From Streptomyces collinus Tu 365 (GTDB taxonomy: Bacteria; Actinomycetota; Actinomycetes; Streptomycetales; Streptomycetaceae), in assembly GCF_000444875.1 (NCBI RefSeq), contig NC_021985.1:1550001-1614000 (forward strand): a stretch of DNA of 64,000 nt, in the 5' to 3' direction. The notes beneath the pieces were generated by a model. The model was not told the origin of the DNA and made no database searches. It saw only the letters and a program-made list of their open reading frames with translations. Every line of letters starts with the position of its first letter. Within the stretch, counting starts at the first letter, position 1. Both the position numbers and the translations under genes were made by a program. Shown here piece by piece: positions 59,306-64,000 of the stretch.

Positions 59306-59674
59306 TCAGGAGGTCTCCGTCGCGCCGCCCCGCTCGGCCAGGCGGTGGTCGGCCACCTTCAGGGCCTCGACGACCAGGCGCCGCAGATGGCCGTCGCGCA
59401 GCGCGTAGACCACGCGGCGGCCCTCCTTGCGGGTGGTCACCAGACCCGCGAGGCGCAGCCGGGCCAGGTGCTGGCTGACGGCGGGGCGGGCGGCGGCGCA
59501 CGCCTCGGTGAGGGTGGTCACGTCCGCCTCGCCGGCCGTCAGGGCGTGCAGCAGGGTGAGCCGGGTGCGGTCGCCGAGCAGGGCGAGGAGTTCGGCGGCG
59601 ACGGCGAACTGGGTGTCGCCCGGGGTGCGCGGCTGCGCATGATGCGCAGGTGATAGGTGCATGCGTGCGCTCAT
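59306..59674 (-). CDS. ArsR/SmtB-family metal-type repressor
   Basis: A 122-residue winged-helix repressor (LLGDRTRLTLLHALTAGEADVTTLTEACAAARPAVSQHLARLRLAGLVTTRKEGRRVVYALRD). The C-terminal helix holds His and Glu residues that could form an alpha-5 metal site (LRRLVVEALKVADHRLAE). The start is ATG 59674 or 59662. It is divergent from a cation-efflux gene, so it probably senses Zn, Ni or Co and derepresses the pump. Confidence 0.92.
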   Translation of the reverse strand: MSARMHLSPAHHAQPRTPGDTQFAVAAELLALLGDRTRLTLLHALTAGEADVTTLTEACAAARPAVSQHLARLRLAGLVTTRKEGRRVVYALRDGHLRRLVVEALKVADHRLAERGGATETS

Positions 59675-59685
59675 ACGCACATAAT
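59665..59685. promoter_or_regulatory. ArsR-type operator and efflux promoter
   Basis: GTGCG-N6-CGCAC (59665-59680) is an inverted repeat lying over the ArsR start codon. CATAAT (59680-59685) is a -10-like hexamer reading toward the efflux gene. This position would let the repressor block both genes. Confidence 0.55.
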
Positions 59686-59739
59686 GGCTTCGTGGGCGCC
59701 CACGCGTCCACCTCCCGGCACCACCGGAAGGGGATCCAC

Positions 59740-60837
59740 GTGAGCGAGCGGCACACGCACCACCCGAGTGGCGGGCACCGGCATCACCACGGGCGCACGC
59801 CCCACGGCCACGGCGACAACCACGGCCACGGCCACACCTCCCCCCGTTCACCCGGTGTCCGGCACCGGCTGGCCCATCTCCTCACCCCCCACTCGCACGC
59901 GAGCGCCGACAAGGTGGACGCCGCACTGGAGTCCTCGGCGCGCGGGATGCGCGCGCTGTGGGTGTCGCTGGCCGTGCTGGGCGCGACCGCGCTGGTCCAG
60001 GCGGTGGTGGTCGTCGTCTCGGGTTCGGTGGCGCTGCTCGGGGACACCGTGCACAACGCGGTGGACGCGCTGACCGCCGTGCCGCTGGGCATCGCGTTCG
60101 TGCTGGGCCGGCGGGCGGCCACCCGGCGGTTCACCTACGGCTACGGGCGGGCCGAGGACCTCGCGGGTCTGGTGATCGTGCTGACCGTCGCCGCCTCCGC
60201 CGCGTTCGCCGCCTGGGCGGCCGCCGGGCGGCTGCTCGACCCGCGTCCGGTCGCGCACGTGCCCGCGGTCGCGGCGGCCGCGCTCGCGGGGTTCGCGGGC
60301 AACGAGTGGGTGGCCCGGTACCGGATGAGGGTGGGCCGGGAGATCGGCTCGGCCGCGCTGGTCGCCGACGGTCTGCACGCCCGTACGGACGGGTTCGCCT
60401 CGCTCGCCGTGCTGCTCGGCGCGGGCGGATCGGCCCTGGGGTGGCGCTACGCCGACCCGGTCGTGGGCCTGGCGATCACCGCGGCGATCGTGCTGGTGCT
60501 GCGGGACGCCGCGCGGGAGGTGGTCCGGCGGGTGCTGGACGCCGTCGACCCGGCCTTGGTGGACCGGGCCGAGGCGGCGGTGCGGACGGTGCCGGGCGTG
60601 CGCGAGGTGGGCGAGCTGCGGCTGCGGTGGATCGGGCACCGGCTGCGGGCCGAGCTCGCGGTCGTGGTCGACGGCGAGGCCACGGTGCGGCGGGCGCACG
60701 GGATCGCGGTCGAGGCCGAGCACGCCCTGCTGCACGCCGTGCCGGGACTGACGGCCGCCCTGGTGCACGCGGACCCGGCCCCGGCGCCGGGCGAACGGGA
60801 CCCGCATCTGGCGCTGGCCCACCATCTGACGGCCTGA
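59740..60837 (+). CDS. Cation diffusion facilitator (Zn/Co/Ni efflux)
   Basis: A 365-residue CDF transporter. The N-terminal ~60 residues are His-rich (ten or more His in HHPSGGHRHHHG and the following HGHGDNHGHGH). Six helices follow; metal-site motifs are GDTVHNAVDAL in helix 2 and DGLHARTDGFAS in helix 5. A cytoplasmic C-terminal domain fits the ferredoxin-like dimer domain. GTG 59740 has GGAAGGGG 6 nt upstream. It is divergent from, and probably repressed by, the ArsR protein. Confidence 0.93.
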   Translation: MSERHTHHPSGGHRHHHGRTPHGHGDNHGHGHTSPRSPGVRHRLAHLLTPHSHASADKVDAALESSARGMRALWVSLAVLGATALVQAVVVVVSGSVALLGDTVHNAVDALTAVPLGIAFVLGRRAATRRFTYGYGRAEDLAGLVIVLTVAASAAFAAWAAAGRLLDPRPVAHVPAVAAAALAGFAGNEWVARYRMRVGREIGSAALVADGLHARTDGFASLAVLLGAGGSALGWRYADPVVGLAITAAIVLVLRDAAREVVRRVLDAVDPALVDRAEAAVRTVPGVREVGELRLRWIGHRLRAELAVVVDGEATVRRAHGIAVEAEHALLHAVPGLTAALVHADPAPAPGERDPHLALAHHLTA

Positions 60838-60866
60838 GCGCAGACGCCCCCGGGCCCGGCCAGGGC

Positions 60867-61424
60867 TCAGGCGGCCCCGAGCCCTTCGATCACCTCGGCG
60901 CCCGGGAGTTCCGCGAGCGCCTTGCCCGGGATCAGCAGCTTGCCGCGCCTGCGCCCGCTGCCCACGAGGACGTAGGGCAGATCGGCGACGGCCGCGTCCA
61001 CCAGCAGCGGCCAGCCGTCGGGCAGCCCCACCGGCGTGATGCCGCCGTACTCCATGCCGGTCTCGCCGGTCGCCGTGTCCATGGGTGCGAAGGATGCCTT
61101 GCGGGCGCCGAGCCGGCGGCGCACCGCGCCGTTGACGTCGACGCGGGTGGTGGACAGCACCAGGCACGCCGCGAAGCTGGTCTCGCCGCCCCGCTTGCCC
61201 GCGACCACCACGCAGTTGGCGGACGTGCCCAGCAGGTCGCGGCCGTAGTGCTCGACGAAGACGGCCGTGTCGGCCCAGCGCGGGTCGGTGTCGACGTAGA
61301 CGATCCGGTCGGCGGGAACGCTGCCGCGCCAGTGGCGTACGGCGTCGGCGACGGGGGCGACCAGCTCGTCCAGGCACTCGGGGGCGGGGACGGCGGTGTC
61401 GAATTCTCCGATGGGTGCGCGCAT
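60867..61424 (-). CDS. YbaK/EbsC-type aminoacyl-tRNA deacylase
   Basis: A 185-residue editing-domain protein of the YbaK/ProX class, with GTSANCVVVAGKRGGETSFAACLVLSTTRVDVNGAVRRRLGARKASFA and the GGITPVGLPDGWPLLVD block that closes the active site. It probably hydrolyses mischarged tRNA. TAGCGT (minus strand 61436-61431) 6 nt before ATG 61424 suggests a leaderless mRNA. The same arrangement precedes the partial GNAT gene at the window start. Confidence 0.9.
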   Translation of the reverse strand: MRAPIGEFDTAVPAPECLDELVAPVADAVRHWRGSVPADRIVYVDTDPRWADTAVFVEHYGRDLLGTSANCVVVAGKRGGETSFAACLVLSTTRVDVNGAVRRRLGARKASFAPMDTATGETGMEYGGITPVGLPDGWPLLVDAAVADLPYVLVGSGRRRGKLLIPGKALAELPGAEVIEGLGAA

Positions 61425-61467
61425 GGCCGCACGCTAACAAGGCCGCGCCGCCCGCCGTAGCCGTGTC

Positions 61468-62040
61468 TCAGCTCACGGGCGGCACCGAGACCGCCATCAC
61501 CATCTCCATCGGGACGTCCCCGGCGTTGGCGTACACGTGCGGGATGTTGGCCTCGAACGAGGCGCTCGCGCCGGCCGGTACGCGGTACTCCTCGCCGTCC
61601 ACGGTGAGGGCCAGCTCGCCGGCGGTGACGTGGACCAGTTCGACCGTGCCTCCGGGGTGCGGTTCGGAGGTGCTGCGCTCGCCCGGCATCAGCCGCCAGT
61701 CCCACATCTCCAGCGGGCCCGGGGCCTCGGTGCCGGCGAGCAGCCGGTTGTAGCTGCCGGCCTCGGTGTGCCACAGCCGTACCGCGCGCTCGGCGGGGAC
61801 GACGCGGACCTTCGGGCCGCGCTCGTAGTCGAGCAGGGTGGTGACGCTGACGCCGAGCGCGTCGCCGATCTTGACGACGGTGCCGATGCTCGGGTTGGTG
61901 CGGGCCTGCTCGATCTGGATGAGCATGCCGCGGCTGACACCGGCCCGGGCGGCGAGCACGTCCAGGGTGAAGCCGCGCACCGCGCGCCAGTGCTTCACGT
62001 TGCGCGCCAGGGACTGGGTCAGGAGTTCGAGGTCCGACAC
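61468..62040 (-). CDS. XRE-family regulator with cupin sensor domain
   Basis: A 190-residue regulator. A lambda-repressor-type helix-turn-helix lies at about 12-65 (FTLDVLAARAGVSRGMLIQIEQARTNPSIGTVVKIGDALG). A C-terminal cupin follows at about 110-185 (WDWRLMPGE, HPGGTVELVHVTAGELALTVDGEEYRVPAG). GTG 62040 is preferred because the conserved part starts there; GTG 62133 is in frame but lies inside the operator. It is divergent from an EamA transporter, its likely target. Confidence 0.9.
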   Translation of the reverse strand: MSDLELLTQSLARNVKHWRAVRGFTLDVLAARAGVSRGMLIQIEQARTNPSIGTVVKIGDALGVSVTTLLDYERGPKVRVVPAERAVRLWHTEAGSYNRLLAGTEAPGPLEMWDWRLMPGERSTSEPHPGGTVELVHVTAGELALTVDGEEYRVPAGASASFEANIPHVYANAGDVPMEMVMAVSVPPVS

Positions 62041-62123
62041 GTTCCGTCCGGTTCCGTCCAGTAGCGGGAGTGGGGCTGACGAGAGAACAGGGAAGTGAGC
62101 TGTGGGTGAATTATTTTGCTCGA

Positions 62124-62149
62124 CGTAGTTCACTGGAACGAACTACGGT
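62124..62149. promoter_or_regulatory. Operator and -10 box in the XRE-cupin/EamA divergent region
   Basis: CGTAGTTC, an 8-bp spacer and GAACTACG (62124-62147) form a perfect inverted repeat. TACGGT (62144-62149) overlaps its right arm and is a -10 box reading toward EamA. The XRE-cupin protein is the obvious candidate binder. Confidence 0.65.
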
Positions 62150-62192
62150 GGGATGCACCCGCTCGTTCACCGAACTGTACTGCGAGGCAGCC

Positions 62193-63050
62193 GTGACCGC
62201 GTTCTTCGCCCTGACCACGAGCCTGCTGTGGGGTCTGGCCGACTTCGGCGGCGGGCTGCTGACGCGACGCGCGCCCGCACTGACGGTGGTGGTCGCCTCC
62301 CAGGCGATCGCCGCCGCCGTACTCGGTGTCCTCGTGGTCGCCACCGGGGGCTGGAGCGAGGCGGGCCCGCGCCTGTGGTTCGCGGTCGCCGCCGGCCTGG
62401 CCGGTCCGGTCGCCCTGCTCTCCTTCTACAAGGCCCTGGCGCTGGGCCCGATGGGGGTGGTGTCTCCGCTGGCGACCCTGAGCGTCGCCGTCCCGGTGGG
62501 GGTGGGCCTGGTGCTGGGCGAGCGCCCGGGGACCGTGCAGGTCGCCGGCATCGCGGTCGCCGTCACGGGCGTCGTCCTCGCGGGCGGGCCGCAGCTGCGC
62601 GGCGCACCGGTGCAGCGGCGCACGATCCTGCTCACCTTGGTCGCGGCGCTGGGCTTCGGCACGGTGTTCGCGCTGATCGCGGAGGCCTCGACGACGGTCA
62701 CCGGCCTGTTCCTGTCGCTGTTCGTACAGCGGGTGACGAGCGTCGCGGCGGGCGGCGCGGCCCTGTACGCCTCGGTGCGGCGCGGCACCCCTGCCCTGCC
62801 CGAGGGCGGTCGGGTGCGGTCCTCGCTGCCGGCGCTGGGCTTCGTGGGGCTCGCGGACGTGGCGGCCAACGGCACGTACGCGGTCGCCGCCCAGCACGGC
62901 CCGGTCACCGTGGCGGCGGTGCTGGCCTCGCTCTATCCGGTGGTCACCGCGCTGGCCGCACGCGGTTTCCTCAGCGAGCGGCTGCGCGCGGTCCAGGCCG
63001 CGGGGGCCGGACTCGCGCTGGTCGGGACGCTGCTGCTGGCGACCGGCTGA
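62193..63050 (+). CDS. EamA-family (DMT) transporter
   Basis: A 285-residue membrane protein with ten hydrophobic helices in two EamA halves (TAFFALTTSLLWGLADFGGGLL; PVALLSFYKALALGPMGVVSPLATLS; VTVAAVLASLYPVVTALAARGFLSERL). GTG 62193 has GAGG upstream. It probably exports a small metabolite under control of the divergent XRE-cupin regulator. Confidence 0.9.
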   Translation: MTAFFALTTSLLWGLADFGGGLLTRRAPALTVVVASQAIAAAVLGVLVVATGGWSEAGPRLWFAVAAGLAGPVALLSFYKALALGPMGVVSPLATLSVAVPVGVGLVLGERPGTVQVAGIAVAVTGVVLAGGPQLRGAPVQRRTILLTLVAALGFGTVFALIAEASTTVTGLFLSLFVQRVTSVAAGGAALYASVRRGTPALPEGGRVRSSLPALGFVGLADVAANGTYAVAAQHGPVTVAAVLASLYPVVTALAARGFLSERLRAVQAAGAGLALVGTLLLATG

Positions 63051-63070
63051 CGCGGCCGTCGGCCGCCAGA

Positions 63071-63232
63071 TGGTGGCTCAGCCGTCGGGCACCAGGCTCT
63101 CTGCTCAGCCGTCGCCCACCAAGCCGGCGGCTCTGCCGTCGGCAACCCAGCCGGCGGCTCAATCGTCCGCCACCGAGCCGGCGGCTGAATCGTCCGCCAC
63201 CGAGCCGGCGGCTCAGCCGTCGGCCTCCAGGC
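63071..63232. repeat. 27-bp minisatellite, six units, running into the acyltransferase gene
   Basis: Six tandem 27-bp units begin at 63071, 63098, 63125, 63152, 63179 and 63206. Units 4 and 5 differ at one position. The last unit contains the stop codon and final codons of the minus-strand acyltransferase. Read on that strand, the equivalent triplet is TGA in units 6, 4, 2 and 1, TCA in unit 5 and AGA in unit 3. Confidence 0.85.
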
Positions 63233-63977
63233 GGGCCAGTTGCTCGGCGCCCTCCTCGTCCAGCTCGGCCAGCGCCCTCAGCTGCTCCGGGGTGATCCCG
63301 TCCGGCAGCGGCACCGGCGCCGGGGTCCGCAGCGGTGGCTGCCAGCCGTCGTCGGGGGTCCAGCGCCGTACGACCCGGGCGGGCGCGCCCGCCACCACGG
63401 CGTGGTCGGGCACGGTCCCGCGCACCACGGCACCCGCCGCCACGACCACGTTCCGGCCGATCCGGGCGCCGGGCAGGATCACCGCGCCGGTGCCGATCCA
63501 GCAGCCCGGGCCGATCTCCACCGGCTCCATGCGCGGCCACTGCCGGCCGATGGGCTCGTGCGGGTCGTCGTAGGAGTGGTTGGTGGAGGTGACGTAGACG
63601 TACGGGCCGAAGTAGCAGTCGCTGCCGATCGTGACCGTGGTGTCGGCGATGACGTGGCTGCCCCGGCCGAGCACGACGCCGTCGCCGATGCGCAGGATCG
63701 GGTCGGGGCCGAGGTCCAGGTCCGGCATCAGCCCGGCGGTCAGGGTGACCTGCTCGGCGATGATGCAGTGGGAGCCGAGGTGGATCCAGGGTTCGCCGAA
63801 GACCGTGCCGAGCGGGAAGGCCAGCCGGGTGGCCTCGCCGATCGAGCCGAAGCGGAGGCCGCCGGGGTTCTCGGCGGACACCGAACCGGTGCGCTGCACC
63901 CACGCCCAGGCCGCGTGGACGGCGCGCTGCGCTACGCGGCCCCGCCACGATGAGAACGTGTTCTTGCTCTTCGGCAC
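63213..63977 (-). CDS. Acyltransferase of the left-handed beta-helix (LbH) family
   Basis: A 254-residue protein with hexapeptide repeats (about 65-205), for example ILRIGDGVVLGRGSHVIA, VTIGSDCYFGPYVYV and VEIGPGCWIGTGAVILPGARIGRNVVVAAGAVV. STNHSY supplies the catalytic-type His of CatB/WbbJ-like acetyltransferases. The C-terminal ~40 residues are a helical tail ending in LARLEADG, whose last codons belong to the 27-bp repeat. It starts with GTG 63977 near the window edge. It probably acetylates a sugar or wall component. Confidence 0.88.
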   Translation of the reverse strand: MPKSKNTFSSWRGRVAQRAVHAAWAWVQRTGSVSAENPGGLRFGSIGEATRLAFPLGTVFGEPWIHLGSHCIIAEQVTLTAGLMPDLDLGPDPILRIGDGVVLGRGSHVIADTTVTIGSDCYFGPYVYVTSTNHSYDDPHEPIGRQWPRMEPVEIGPGCWIGTGAVILPGARIGRNVVVAAGAVVRGTVPDHAVVAGAPARVVRRWTPDDGWQPPLRTPAPVPLPDGITPEQLRALAELDEEGAEQLARLEADG

Positions 63978-64000
63978 GGGCTCAAGTTACTCGGCGGGAG

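Noticed and set aside
63071..63232. 27-bp repeats considered as a CRISPR or attachment site
   Set aside because: The units abut without spacers and grade into coding sequence; there is no integrase nearby.

Overview
The window is chromosomal DNA from a Streptomyces-type actinomycete. The base composition is very GC-rich with G/C at third codon positions. Many genes start with GTG, and several TANNNT -10 boxes sit 6-8 nt before the start codon, as in leaderless transcripts. The gene content is also typical: XRE/DUF397/HATPase regulatory sets, an ECF41 SigJ-like factor, FtsX-type ABC exporters and a stand-alone P450 set. No rRNA, tRNA, CRISPR array, prophage or insertion sequence was seen. From memory, the order ClpP-like / bioFBAD / purB / mug / two-component system / GntR resembles the conserved Streptomyces chromosome; this was not checked.

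Layout. 1-4.3 kb: start of a GNAT gene, a ClpP-like protein lacking the catalytic His, a c-di-AMP (ydaO-type) riboswitch ahead of a secreted NlpC/P60 hydrolase, and an HATPase / XRE-DUF5753 / DUF397 set. 4.4-8.9 kb: biotin locus, bioF divergent from bioB-bioA-bioD; BioB carries a Cys/His-rich repeat tail. 9.2-14.7 kb: methyltransferase, a small RHH/Fic-like toxin-antitoxin pair, an ABC exporter and a GNAT. 14.9-20.7 kb: two CNNM/CBS membrane proteins, an SGNH hydrolase, purB, a Mug-type glycosylase and an unknown gene convergent with it. 20.7-28 kb: ABC exporter with divergent NarL-type two-component system, ROK and GntR regulators, and SigJ-like sigma. 28-34 kb: oxidoreductase, alpha/beta hydrolase, EamA exporter with divergent MocR regulator, and Tat-exported PhoD behind a PHO box. 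34-38.3 kb: a SWIM zinc-finger / DUF6493 two-gene operon. 38.4-45.2 kb: ACT-GNAT protein, a repeat-filled intergenic region, a Cys/Met-metabolism PLP enzyme with divergent Lrp, a DUF885 hydrolase and a membrane protein. 45.4-49.7 kb: ferredoxin, ferredoxin reductase and P450, a decayed Imm21-like gene, and rhodanese with divergent Lrp. 49.8-57.3 kb: sbcC-sbcD, YigZ, SixA, a CysRS-like pseudo-enzyme and a CoA-binding protein. 57.5-64 kb: APC permease, ArsR/CDF metal efflux, YbaK deacylase, XRE-cupin with divergent EamA, and an acyltransferase whose stop codon lies in a 27-bp minisatellite.

Themes. The strongest candidate for an undescribed system is the SWIM-DUF6493 operon. Its promoter matches the actinobacterial RecA-independent DNA-damage (RecA-NDp/PafBC) consensus with exact N8 spacing and a leaderless start. 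A weaker copy of the same element precedes the unknown gene that overlaps mug tail-to-tail, and a degenerate copy precedes sbcD. This suggests a local DNA-damage theme. Other points worth checking are the inactivated ClpP, the BioB tail, the CysRS-like protein and the stop-codon minisatellite. All functional calls rest on reading motifs by eye; no database search was run.
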